Shown: piece after piece, positions 16,818 to 24,581 of the stretch
Layout: the number at the start of each line of letters is the position of its first letter
Numbering within the stretch: position 1 is the first letter of the stretch
From: Fibrobacter succinogenes
GTDB lineage: Bacteria; Fibrobacterota; Fibrobacteria; Fibrobacterales; Fibrobacteraceae
Reading direction: 5' to 3'
Assembly: GCA_902794535.1 (NCBI GenBank)
Contig: CADBHQ010000009.1
Span: forward strand, 1-64,000
DNA length: 64,000 bases
Program-made: the position numbers and the translations under genes
The notes under the pieces: generated by a model
Seen by the model: the letters and a program-made list of their open reading frames with translations, nothing else
Told to the model about the DNA's origin: nothing
Databases searched by the model: none

Positions 16818-18040
16818 ATGGCAAACTATTCTATTCCTCAAGACGTTTTTGTGAAGGCTGCCGAACAGTACGGCACCCCGCTTTGGATTTATGACCGCGC
16901 TACGATTGAAAAGTGCGTGAAGGATGTCCAGGTATTTGACACCGTTCGCTTCGCCCAGAAGGCATGCCCGAACCTTTCCGTGGTTTCGCTTATCCGTAAG
17001 CTCGGCCTCTCAAGGCCGGATTCAAGGGCGGCCAGCAGAAGGGCAAGGCTCCTGAAATTGTCTACACCGCAGACATCTTCGACAAGGACGCTTTGGAGCT
17101 TGTCAAGGAACACAACATCGCCGTGAACGTGGGCTCGCCGGACATGATCCAGCAGCTTGCTGATTTCGGCGTGAAGTCGGAACTCACCATCCGCGTGAAC
17201 CCGGGCTTTGGCCACGGACACTCCCGCAAGACCAACACCGGTGGCGATCTTTCCAAGCACGGCATTTGGCACGAACAGATCAAGGACTGCATCAAGATTG
17301 CACAGGCCAACGGCATGTGGATCACGGGTCTGCACATGCATATCGGTTCCGGCACGGACTTCGAACACCTCGCACAGGTTTGCGATGCCATGGTCGACGC
17401 TAGCCGTCGCCTGGGCTCTCACTTGCGCACCATCAGTGCAGGGGGCGGCCTCCCGATTCCGTATCACGAAGAAGACAAGGGAAACCGCATCGACGTGAAC
17501 GCTTACTACAAGCTGTGGGATGATGCCCGCAAGCGCATTCAGCAGAGCATCGGCCACGAGGTTCACTTGGAAGTGGAACCGGGTCGTTACCTGGTGGCCG
17601 AAAGCGGTTACTTGATGGCCGAAATCCGCGCTGTCAAGAAGCAGGGCGACAACCTGTTCTATCTGGTAGACGCAGGCTTTACCGACCTCGTTCGCCCGAG
17701 TTTCTATGGTAGCTATCATGCCATTTCGATTATCGCCCGCGATGGTCGCGAACTGAACGAAACGGTGGACGCCGTTGTCGCAGGCCCGCTCTGCGAATCC
17801 GGTGACGTGTTCACGCAGGAAGAAGGTGGCTTCGTGGTGACCCGCAAGCTCCCGAAGGCCCAGGTGGGCGACCTGCTGGTTCTCCATGACGCTGGTGCCT
17901 ACGGTGCCGCCATGAGCAGCAACTACAACAGCCGTCGTTATGCGGCCGAAACCATGTACACCAACGGTGAACTCAAGGTCGTGCGCGAACGCCAGACTTT
18001 TGAGCAGTTGATGCAGAACGACCGCATTATCGATCTATAA
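16818..18040 (+). pseudogene. lysA: Diaminopimelate decarboxylase, frameshifted by a short internal deletion
   Basis: The family makes lysine from meso-diaminopimelate (PLP enzyme). The first frame from ATG 16818 gives Y-G-T-P-L-W-I-Y-D and V-R-F-A-Q-K-A-C-P-N, with the PLP lysine K48. After L-I-R-K-L-G (17006) the reading frame is wrong. The continuation resumes in another frame at L-K-A-G-F-K-G-G (17009 on) and runs in register to 18040 through I-V-Y-T-A-D, R-V-N-P-G-F-G-H-G-H, H-M-H-I-G-S-G, E-P-G-R-Y-L-V, C-E-S-G-D-V-F and N-Y-N-S-R. About 13 residues that the family has here (V-K-V-D-S-V-S-x-G-E-I-x-R) are missing, equal to about 40 bases. The downstream frame alone (from about 17093) lacks the PLP lysine. 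Everything else is intact, so either the deletion is recent or it is an assembly error. Confidence 0.9.
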
Positions 18041-18068
18041 GCTTCGCATAGCGTCGTTATGATTTTAA

Positions 18069-18100
18069 GGCTTTCGTCAGAAATGGCGAAAGTCTTTTTT
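18069..18100 (+). terminator. Rho-independent terminator after lysA
   Basis: Stem GGCTTTCGTC with GGCGAAAGTC (two G-T pairs), 6-base loop, then TTTTTT. Confidence 0.85.
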
Positions 18101-18150
18101 GATACGTTGCCTATTGTAAGACAGCCTTGAATTTGGGTATTGAATTATTC

Positions 18151-18158
18151 TATATTTG
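18151..18158 (+). promoter_or_regulatory. TATATTTG box upstream of the PRPP synthetase gene
   Basis: Exact TATATTTG, 40 bases before the ATG at 18199. A TTTG lies at 18132-18135, a possible upstream element in the Bacteroidetes pattern. Confidence 0.45.
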
Positions 18159-18198
18159 CCCATACCAAATGGTTCAACCTCAACATCAAGGCAACAAA

Positions 18199-19365
18199 AT
18201 GTCAGATCGTTTTATCGTGACCGGAAACTTCACCGATGACCCGTTTGCCATCGACATGGCCCAGTACATCGGCCTCCGTGAAGATATTTCCGACGTGGTC
18301 TCCTTGAAGACCTTCGCAAACTCCGAATTCTGCCCCCGCTACATGCTCGACGTGGACGATATGGAACATATCGGCCGTCGCCTGGAAGGCAAGATCGTTT
18401 TGATTTGCTCGGTTTCGAACCATGAACGCAGCCGTAACGACTACGCCATGCGTAACTGCATTTTGGCCCGTGCCGCCAAGGACAACGGTGCCGAACAGGT
18501 GGTGCTCGTGGAACCCGATTTGTTCTACAGCGCCCAGGACCGCGGTCCGCACCGCGTTGGTCCGCTCGAAAAGGATCGCCCGGATATCGACCTCAAGAAG
18601 TTCGACGGCCAGGCATTCACGAGCCACCTCTATGCTGAACTTTTGAAGACCGCCGGCGTGGATGCCGTCGTGACCTGCCACAACCACAGTGTCAAGGTCC
18701 AGAACCTCTTTAACGAAGTGTTCGAAGGCAACTTCCATAACCTGATTCCGACCGACGTTTACGCTCACTACATCAAGAGCAGCAACTTCGTTCAGACCGG
18801 TAAGGACGGCAACAACCTCGTGATCGTCTCTCCGGACAAGGGCGCACGCCCGTTCATGAACGCTGTGTTCGATGCCCTGCAGCTCCCTGAATGCAAGCGC
18901 GTGGTGATGGACAAGGTCCGTACCGGCGAACGTGAAATCAGCATGACCTTCAACCCGGAACTTTCCGACATCAGCATCGAAGAAATCGAAGGCAAGGACG
19001 TGATCGTGTTCGACGACATGGTGCGTACCGGTACGACGATTGTGCAGTGCTGCGAACACATCAAGAAGGGCAAGCCCAATCGCGTGTGCTTCGGTGTGAC
19101 CCACTTCCACACCAGTGCCGAAGCTCGTGAAAAGCTGAACAGCCCGGCTATCGACGAAATCCTTACGACTTCGACCCTCCCGGATATCATGAACCGCGAC
19201 TGCCAGGGTCGTCTGCGCAAGAAGCTCACCGTGCTCAAGCTCGGTAAGTGGATTGCTCGTCACGTGATGCAGATGTACGGCATGGACGATGGCCGCTTCG
19301 AAAAGGACTTCTACAAGATTGATATGTCCTCGAAGAACCCGCGTTGGCCCCCCCAGTTTTTTTAA
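18199..19365 (+). CDS. prs: Ribose-phosphate pyrophosphokinase family protein (divergent)
   Basis: 388 residues, longer than the usual 310-330. ATG 18199 is chosen because the match begins at M-S-D-R-F-I-V-T-G-N; AAGG lies upstream at 18188-18191. Family motifs are S-A-Q-D-R-G-P (the Y-x-R-Q-D-R position), T-C-H-N-H-S (D-L-H position), V-S-P-D-K-G-A-R-P, and the PRPP-binding loop V-I-V-F-D-D-M-V-R-T-G-T-T. It would make PRPP from ribose-5-P and ATP for nucleotide, His and Trp synthesis. Several motif residues differ from the classical enzyme, so it may be a distant subclass or have a different substrate. Confidence 0.85.
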   Translation: MSDRFIVTGNFTDDPFAIDMAQYIGLREDISDVVSLKTFANSEFCPRYMLDVDDMEHIGRRLEGKIVLICSVSNHERSRNDYAMRNCILARAAKDNGAEQVVLVEPDLFYSAQDRGPHRVGPLEKDRPDIDLKKFDGQAFTSHLYAELLKTAGVDAVVTCHNHSVKVQNLFNEVFEGNFHNLIPTDVYAHYIKSSNFVQTGKDGNNLVIVSPDKGARPFMNAVFDALQLPECKRVVMDKVRTGEREISMTFNPELSDISIEEIEGKDVIVFDDMVRTGTTIVQCCEHIKKGKPNRVCFGVTHFHTSAEAREKLNSPAIDEILTTSTLPDIMNRDCQGRLRKKLTVLKLGKWIARHVMQMYGMDDGRFEKDFYKIDMSSKNPRWPPQFF

Positions 19366-19385
19366 TAAGTTCTGAGCAACTTTTT

Positions 19386-19417
19386 AAATCCCCTGGCGAA
19401 AAGCTGGGGGATTTTTT
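19386..19417 (+). terminator. Rho-independent terminator
   Basis: AAATCCCC and GGGGGATTT arms enclose the sequence TGGCGAAAAGCT, followed by a run of seven T. Confidence 0.85.
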
Positions 19418-19480
19418 TGTGCTTGTATACTTTTTAAAGATTTGGATATATATTTATCCCTAGTTATACAAGGAGTTCTT

Positions 19481-20242
19481 ATGTTTAAATCAAAAATTTT
19501 CGTGTCTGTCGCCGCCTTTGCGGTGCTTGCCCTTTTCGGTTGCGACAGCAGTTCTAGCGCTGATTCGACCCCCGAGAACAATCCAGCCGCGACTTCTGAC
19601 CCGACGGGAAATAACAATAGAGATTCTGTTTATGTTTCAGACCAGTCGTATGCGGCTGTAGATGGCCCGTCGGCTTCGTCTAATCTGATTTCTTGTGAAA
19701 TGCAGACAGCCGATCTTTTTGGAAATCGTTTTTGCGTAGAAGCCGATATCGCTTTTGCAGATTCTGTCAGAAAGATGTGTTCGGCTGATGATGAAGAATA
19801 TGAAGGGGCGGTAAGATCCGCTGTTTTGGGTAATGGTTGTCCGTCGGGAGCCGTGAAAATTTGTGCCGCAAGAAGTAAAACTAGTAATGATTCTGCATTG
19901 ACCTATTATTATGGCTCTATATTTAGATCAATGAGTTGCGAAGAACTTGTAGAAGATGATGGTGATGAGGTGGTTGATGTGACGCCTGGCGGCCAAACTC
20001 CTTCTAATTATGATCCTAATGGAAAGACTCTCGCGTGTTCCTTTGGTCCTATTTGCACTCAAGCAGCTGCCGGCGAGTTCGATGCATCGGAATGTGATGG
20101 GGAATTGATGAATGCTTGCCCTGCAGGGGGTGAAAAATGCGACCTTTCTTATATGGGGATTGCTGCAGTTGGGGCTGCCATGTATGTATATGATGGCCTC
20201 ACTTGCGATATGCTCTTTCAAGAAGCTGAAATGGAATTTTAA
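19481..20242 (+). CDS. Cys-rich lipoprotein of unknown function
   Basis: 253 residues. ATG 19481 is chosen because AAGGAG precedes it and it opens a lipoprotein signal (A-L-F-G-C, then D-S-S-S-S). The mature part holds two similar Cys modules, residues about 68-135 and 185-235, each running C...G-x-x-C...C...G-x-x-x-x-x-C-P. The second reads L-A-C-S-F-G-P-I-C...A-C-P-A. The next gene carries the same kind of module, so the pair are likely distant paralogues. Cell-surface or periplasmic; function unknown. Confidence 0.8.
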   Translation: MFKSKIFVSVAAFAVLALFGCDSSSSADSTPENNPAATSDPTGNNNRDSVYVSDQSYAAVDGPSASSNLISCEMQTADLFGNRFCVEADIAFADSVRKMCSADDEEYEGAVRSAVLGNGCPSGAVKICAARSKTSNDSALTYYYGSIFRSMSCEELVEDDGDEVVDVTPGGQTPSNYDPNGKTLACSFGPICTQAAAGEFDASECDGELMNACPAGGEKCDLSYMGIAAVGAAMYVYDGLTCDMLFQEAEMEF

Positions 20243-20316
20243 ATTGTAACAAAAAGTTCCAAAAAGTAATATCAACGCTTTATAATTCAATAAGAAAATT
20301 TTTTTTACTAGTGCCG

Positions 20317-20355
20317 TATATCCGTTTTATTTTAAAACGGATATATGTTTATTAT
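20317..20355 (+). terminator. Hairpin, probable terminator between the two lipoprotein genes
   Basis: Perfect 13-bp stem TATATCCGTTTTA (20317-20329) with TAAAACGGATATA (20333-20345) and a 3-base loop. It is A/T-rich and followed by a weak T tract. The next gene's ribosome site (AAGGAG) is at about 20371-20376. Confidence 0.65.
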
Positions 20356-20381
20356 GGTTTTTAGTTCTATAAGGAGTCAAA

Positions 20382-21137
20382 ATGCTTAACAAAAAAATCA
20401 TCCTTCCTTTTGCCGCTTTTGCAATGGCGTCATTCGTTGCTTGCGGTGACGATAGTTCCTCTTCTAGCCCTGCTGCTGATAACAGCAATGTTCCGGCTAG
20501 TGTTAAAACCCTTGAAGATGCGATTAATCTTACTTGCACGCCTACCGTGAATATGTGTGCCAAGGTTTATGTTGAAGAAGCGGATGTTCAAGATACCGTG
20601 CAGTGCAATGGAAATGTCTTTGCTCCGATGACGCTTGGCAAGCCGGTTGACGGTTGCGGTGACGACGCTCCGGCTGCAGATACTCCCGCAAATCCGGATG
20701 CTGATACTCCGGCTGCTGAAGAACCCGCGGGCGAAAATCCGGGTGCCGGTAAAGAACCTGCTGATCCAGGTGCAGGCGAAGAACCCGCTGGCCCGGGCGC
20801 TGGTGAAGAACCTGCCGGTCCGGGAGCAGGTGAAGAACCCGTCGGTCCGGGTGCAGGCGAAGAACCCGCTGGTCCGGGTGCTGGTGAAGAACCCGCCGGT
20901 CCGGGAGCAGGTGAAGAACCCGCCGGTCCGGGTGCAGGCGAAGAGCCCGCTGGTCCAGGCGCAGGTGAAGAACCCGCTGGCCCAGGTGCAGGTGAGGAAC
21001 CTGCTGCTGGTGGCGACGTGATTTACTGCGTGATTCCGGGTGTCATGGGCGGCTGCGAAGCACTCCCTGCAGCAATGGCTGGTGAATGCGAGACGACGCT
21101 CGAAGGTCGGCTCGTTGATGCTTGCCCCGCTGAATAA
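20382..21137 (+). CDS. Lipoprotein with ten PGAGEEPAG repeats
   Basis: 251 residues, ATG with TAAGGAGTC upstream. Lipobox F-V-A-C-G-D-D-S-S-S. Order: an N-terminal Cys module (L-T-C-T-P...M-C-A...V-Q-C-N-G...D-G-C-G), an acidic Pro/Ala stretch, ten 9-residue repeats P-G-A-G-E-E-P-A-G, then a C-terminal Cys module (Y-C-V-I-P-G-V-M-G-G-C...G-E-C...D-A-C-P-A-E) like that of the preceding gene. The repeat is probably an extended linker or wall-spanning stalk. Function unknown; surface-exposed lipoprotein is inferred. Confidence 0.82.
   Translation: MLNKKIILPFAAFAMASFVACGDDSSSSSPAADNSNVPASVKTLEDAINLTCTPTVNMCAKVYVEEADVQDTVQCNGNVFAPMTLGKPVDGCGDDAPAADTPANPDADTPAAEEPAGENPGAGKEPADPGAGEEPAGPGAGEEPAGPGAGEEPVGPGAGEEPAGPGAGEEPAGPGAGEEPAGPGAGEEPAGPGAGEEPAGPGAGEEPAAGGDVIYCVIPGVMGGCEALPAAMAGECETTLEGRLVDACPAE
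20742..21011 (+). repeat. 27-bp tandem repeat, ten copies, coding
   Basis: Ten in-frame 27-base units encode P-G-A-G-(E/K)-E-P-(A/V)-(G/D/A). Copies differ mainly at third codon positions. Copy-number change would keep the frame. Confidence 0.95.
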
Positions 21138-21181
21138 GAAAAGTGAGCTAAGCTCGGCAAACAAGAAATAAAAGCAACGGA

Positions 21182-21215
21182 AAGGCTCCCCTGCATGAGG
21201 GGAGCCTTGTTTGTT
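21182..21215. terminator. Bidirectional terminator between convergent genes
   Basis: Perfect stem AAGGCTCCCC (21182-21191) with GGGGAGCCTT (21199-21208), T-rich on the plus-strand 3' side. Sits between the lipoprotein gene (+) and the transporter gene (-). Confidence 0.85.
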
Positions 21216-21250
21216 CTAGAGGGAGTACTCGATGGAGTTTCGTGTGTGGA

Positions 21251-22933
21251 TTACATCGCTTGCAGCAAGAGTATTGCGAGCACTTGTCCACTTAAAATTC
21301 TAAGCAGCATGGTGAGCGGGTAAACCGAGGCGTATCCGATGTTCACTGCTTCGCTGTTGGCTTGGCCATTTGCGAAGGCGAGTGCAGGGGGGTCGGTGGT
21401 GGCGCCTGCAAGTACACCGCAGAGCGAAAGGTAGTTGACTTTGAAAACCAGGTGGCCAATTGTTGCGACAATTACAAGCGGCAAGAAGGTAATCAAGGCT
21501 GCAAGTCCCATGTAGTAAAGTCCGTCGCCATTCAAGAGCACGTCGAAGAACTTGATGCCTGCATTCAAACCGACGCAACTTAAGAACAGTGTGAGTCCGA
21601 ATTCGCGGAGCATCAGGTTTGCGCTGTTGGCCATAAAGAAGTTCAGCGGACCAATTTTACGCTTGCGGCTTAAGAGAATCGACACAATCAAGGGGCCGCC
21701 GGCAAGACCCAGCTTAAGTGGGGTCGGCATCCCTGGGAGAGCTATAGGAATGCTTCCGACAATGACTCCCAGGAAGATGCCCAGGAACGCGGGCAATACT
21801 TCAGGGTGATCAAGTGCTGTCAGCGAATTGCCCAGTTCCTTTGCGGCGGCTTCGATGCCTTCGGCAGGGCCAACGACCATCAATTTGTCGGCAAATTTGA
21901 TTCGCAGGTCAAGGCGACCTGTAAACTTGAATCCGCTGCGAACCACACGGCTGATATTTACGCCGTAGCGTTCTGCAAGAGCCAAAGAACCAATCGTGCG
22001 ACCTAGAATTTTCTTGTTAGTCACGAGAATGCTTTTAACCTGAATCGGTTTTGCGGTGTCCGAGGCGAATGTTGTGATAGGCTTTTCAAGACGCTTGCCG
22101 ATGATTTTTTCCATGGCGGCAACTGCTTCGGGCATACCCACGATATGCAGCTTGTCGCCCTGTTCAATCACCGTTTTTCCGTTAGGAGTAAAAATGCTTT
22201 CGTCGCGCAAAAGGCGGGTAACGACGACTCCGCTCGAAATCAGGTTCGGAATGTCTTTCAGTGCTGTGCCGTAAAGATTCTGGTTGTCAACCATCAGGCT
22301 GCAAGATTCAATCTCTTTGCTGTGTGCGGCGATTTCAGCGGTATATTTGTCGGCGGCCTTGGCCGGGTCTTGCCTAAAGATGATTCGCACAAGAATCATG
22401 ACCAAGATGATGCCGATAACGCCGAACGGATATGCAACAGCGTACCCGATACCCGTGAGGGATGTGTCCACCCCGGCCGCGGCAAAGGCTGAGTTAGCGG
22501 CTCCTAGGGAAGGCGTATTTGTGACAGCGCCACAAAGCATTCCTATGAGCACGGGTACGTTGTTATGCATATCTGTAAAGAAGTAAAGGCAAAGCGTTAC
22601 GACAACGCCGAGCAGCACGATGCTTGTCGAAAGAATGTTGAGTACCAAGCCATGGCGTCGAATGGAATCCATAAAGCCCGGCCCCACTTGCATACCGATA
22701 GTGTACACAAAAAGGATTAAGCCGAATTCCTGGATAAAATGAAGGACGTTTCCTTCGACGCGCAGTCCCAAGTGCCCAAGCAGAATGCCCACAAAGAGAG
22801 CTCCTGCGCCACCAAGGCTAATTCCCTTGACCTTGATTTTTCCGACCATGAGGCCGACTGCAGCGGTGAGCGCAATCGCTACCACCTGTTGCCCTACCGA
22901 GGGCTTCGTGAATAAGTCGATTAACCAAGTCAT
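21251..22933 (-). CDS. AspT/YidE-type membrane transporter with two RCK_C domains
   Basis: 560 residues, matching the YidE/YbjL/AspT family length. Two membrane halves of about five helices (the AspT-type duplication) flank two cytoplasmic TrkA-C (RCK_C) domains near residues 200-370, with I-V-I-G-M-P-like and L-M-V-V-G-P-A-E-G blocks. The membrane halves carry G-x-G-G-A-G-A-L-F-V-G-I-L-L-G and L-F-L-S-C-V-G-L-N-A-G. The family exchanges anions or amino acids (aspartate:alanine in AspT), but the substrate here is unknown. It lies 20 bases downstream of the FISUMP gene on the same strand, so the two may be cotranscribed. Confidence 0.9.
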   Translation of the reverse strand: MTWLIDLFTKPSVGQQVVAIALTAAVGLMVGKIKVKGISLGGAGALFVGILLGHLGLRVEGNVLHFIQEFGLILFVYTIGMQVGPGFMDSIRRHGLVLNILSTSIVLLGVVVTLCLYFFTDMHNNVPVLIGMLCGAVTNTPSLGAANSAFAAAGVDTSLTGIGYAVAYPFGVIGIILVMILVRIIFRQDPAKAADKYTAEIAAHSKEIESCSLMVDNQNLYGTALKDIPNLISSGVVVTRLLRDESIFTPNGKTVIEQGDKLHIVGMPEAVAAMEKIIGKRLEKPITTFASDTAKPIQVKSILVTNKKILGRTIGSLALAERYGVNISRVVRSGFKFTGRLDLRIKFADKLMVVGPAEGIEAAAKELGNSLTALDHPEVLPAFLGIFLGVIVGSIPIALPGMPTPLKLGLAGGPLIVSILLSRKRKIGPLNFFMANSANLMLREFGLTLFLSCVGLNAGIKFFDVLLNGDGLYYMGLAALITFLPLVIVATIGHLVFKVNYLSLCGVLAGATTDPPALAFANGQANSEAVNIGYASVYPLTMLLRILSGQVLAILLLQAM

Positions 22934-22953
22934 TTTATCCCCTATAACTTGAA

Positions 22954-23520
22954 TTATTCTTTTACGCAGCGAACAGAAGCTGCAATGCTTTTATTGAAAT
23001 GTTCGTAAGTAATTATAGAATCTGTTGCGCGAACGAGGTATGCTCTGGAATCATCGTAGCTGTCGCTTGTCCAGAAGCTTGCGCTGGAATCCTTGTCGGC
23101 GAACTTGCCGTCAAAGTAGCGGAAGCCGGCGAACTGCATGTTGAATGCGACGCTTGTCTTGAGAGTTTCTGCAGAAGCTCCGCCAAAGGCGTTCTTGAAA
23201 TCTTGCTGTGAAGGCAGTGTCCAACCCTTGGGGCACAGGCCGTTTGTCGCAGCGCTCCAGGTGTAAAGGCGGCCCATGCTTTCGCAGTTGGAATGATGGT
23301 TGCCGTAGCAAATGCTGGAATCAGGAATGTAGGCGTCCATGTTTTCTGCCATCCAGACTTTTCCGCCGAGATTTGCAGTCTTGTAGGTCTTTTCGGGACA
23401 TACGAGCGAGTTTGCGGCTTCGTCGTATTTACAGGTGTTGGCTTGTTCGCAAGCGGTAAAAGCAATGGCGGTGCTGATGGTGAATGCGGCGATTGTAATT
23501 GTCTTGATGATGCGTTTCAT
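22954..23520 (-). CDS. FISUMP-domain lipoprotein
   Basis: 188 residues, ATG with AAGGAGTACC upstream. Lipobox A-F-T-A-C. The body has T-A-N-L-G-G-K-V-W-M-A-E-N-M, G-R-L-Y-T-W-S-A-A, L-C-P-K-G-W-T-L-P-S and S-A-S-F-W-T-S, ending S-V-R-C-V-K. These are hallmarks of the Fibrobacter succinogenes major paralogous domain (FISUMP, TIGR02145). The domain is abundant in Fibrobacter surface proteins; its function is unknown. Divergent from the LysR gene 116 bases away. Confidence 0.95.
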   Translation of the reverse strand: MKRIIKTITIAAFTISTAIAFTACEQANTCKYDEAANSLVCPEKTYKTANLGGKVWMAENMDAYIPDSSICYGNHHSNCESMGRLYTWSAATNGLCPKGWTLPSQQDFKNAFGGASAETLKTSVAFNMQFAGFRYFDGKFADKDSSASFWTSDSYDDSRAYLVRATDSIITYEHFNKSIAASVRCVKE

Positions 23521-23594
23521 AGGTACTCCTTGAATTTCGACTGCAAATTTAGAACTGGCAATTCATAATGTCTAATAGATTATTTATATTTGAT

Positions 23595-23613
23595 TCATCA
23601 ATATTTTTGATGA
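23595..23613. promoter_or_regulatory. Inverted repeat, candidate LysR operator
   Basis: TCATCAA (23595-23601) and TTGATGA (23607-23613) form a perfect 7-bp inverted repeat with a 5-base spacer, 23 bases before the LysR gene and in the region shared with the divergent FISUMP gene. Typical of autoregulated LysR sites, but binding is inferred. Confidence 0.4.
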
Positions 23614-23636
23614 GTTATTTTAAATAAGAAAATTGT

Positions 23637-24542
23637 ATGGAACTCACGCATTTAAAATATTTCTTGGAAGTTGCACGCACGGAACATGTAACCCAAAGTG
23701 CGAAAACCCTATGTATTGTACAGCCTGCGCTCACGCATGCTCTTCATAAACTCGAAGACGAACTCGGCGTAAAACTATTCAAGACGCAGGGCAGAAACAT
23801 CAAATTGACAGAAATTGGGGAATATTTTTATAAGAAAGTGAAGCCACTTTATGAAGACATTGAAGCGCTTCCTGCACAGCTCCGCGCTATGGAAAATGAA
23901 CAATCGGCGACCTTAAACCTGAACGTTCTTGCCGCTTCGACGTTTGTGACCAATGCAGTTATTCTATATAAGCAAAACGATCCGGACCTGCGATTCAATC
24001 TGGTGCAGAACGAAGAGACGACTCTTTACGACATTTGTGTTCGCACTTATGCAGGCTACAAGGCGCCTGCCAAAAGCTATAGCGAAAACTCGGACGAAGA
24101 AAATTTTGTTTGCACCGAAAATATTTACCTAGCTGTTCCCAATGTGGCGCAGTACCGCAAGCGCGATAGCATTTCACTCAAGGAATTGCAAGAGACGAAC
24201 TTTATCGGACTTTACGGTTCCAAGCAGTTGCGCAATATTTGTAACGAGTATTGCGAACGAGTCGGGTTCAAGACGCATATCATTTTTGAAAGTGATAATG
24301 CCCTGGCGGTAAAAGATGCTATCGCTAGCGGAATCGGTGTAGGGTTCTGGCCAGAGTTTTCGTGGGGGCGTATTAATAACCGTCGAATTCGTCTTTTAAA
24401 AATTACAGATGCCGAATTTAAACGTGATATTGTGATTACGCTGCGCCGAAATAAGCAGGATAATTCGCGATCTGAAAGATTTTTCCGTTTTTTGACGGGC
24501 TTATTAAAAAGGACCGAGAAACGTAAGATGCCATACAGGTGA
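23637..24542 (+). CDS. LysR-family transcriptional regulator
   Basis: 301 residues, usual family length. N-terminal winged helix-turn-helix: L-T-H-L-K-Y-F-L-E-V-A, H-V-T-Q-S-A-K-T-L-C-I-V-Q-P-A-L-T-H-A-L-H-K-L-E-D (recognition helix), then the LysR-type ligand-binding domain with V-K-D-A-I-A-S-G-I-G-V-G-F-W-P near residue 225. Likely controls the divergent FISUMP/transporter genes and itself. Effector unknown. Confidence 0.94.
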   Translation: MELTHLKYFLEVARTEHVTQSAKTLCIVQPALTHALHKLEDELGVKLFKTQGRNIKLTEIGEYFYKKVKPLYEDIEALPAQLRAMENEQSATLNLNVLAASTFVTNAVILYKQNDPDLRFNLVQNEETTLYDICVRTYAGYKAPAKSYSENSDEENFVCTENIYLAVPNVAQYRKRDSISLKELQETNFIGLYGSKQLRNICNEYCERVGFKTHIIFESDNALAVKDAIASGIGVGFWPEFSWGRINNRRIRLLKITDAEFKRDIVITLRRNKQDNSRSERFFRFLTGLLKRTEKRKMPYR

Positions 24543-24550
24543 TTTTTTAC

Positions 24551-24558
24551 TATATTTG
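24551..24558 (+). promoter_or_regulatory. TATATTTG box
   Basis: Exact TATATTTG, 23 bases upstream of the ATG at 24582. Matches the recurrent box seen before other genes in this window. Confidence 0.45.
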
Positions 24559-24581
24559 GCTCCCCAATAAAGGTTGATTTG

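Noticed and set aside
20742..21011. CRISPR array
   Set aside because: The 27-base units are contiguous with no spacers, stay in frame and encode a 9-residue repeat.
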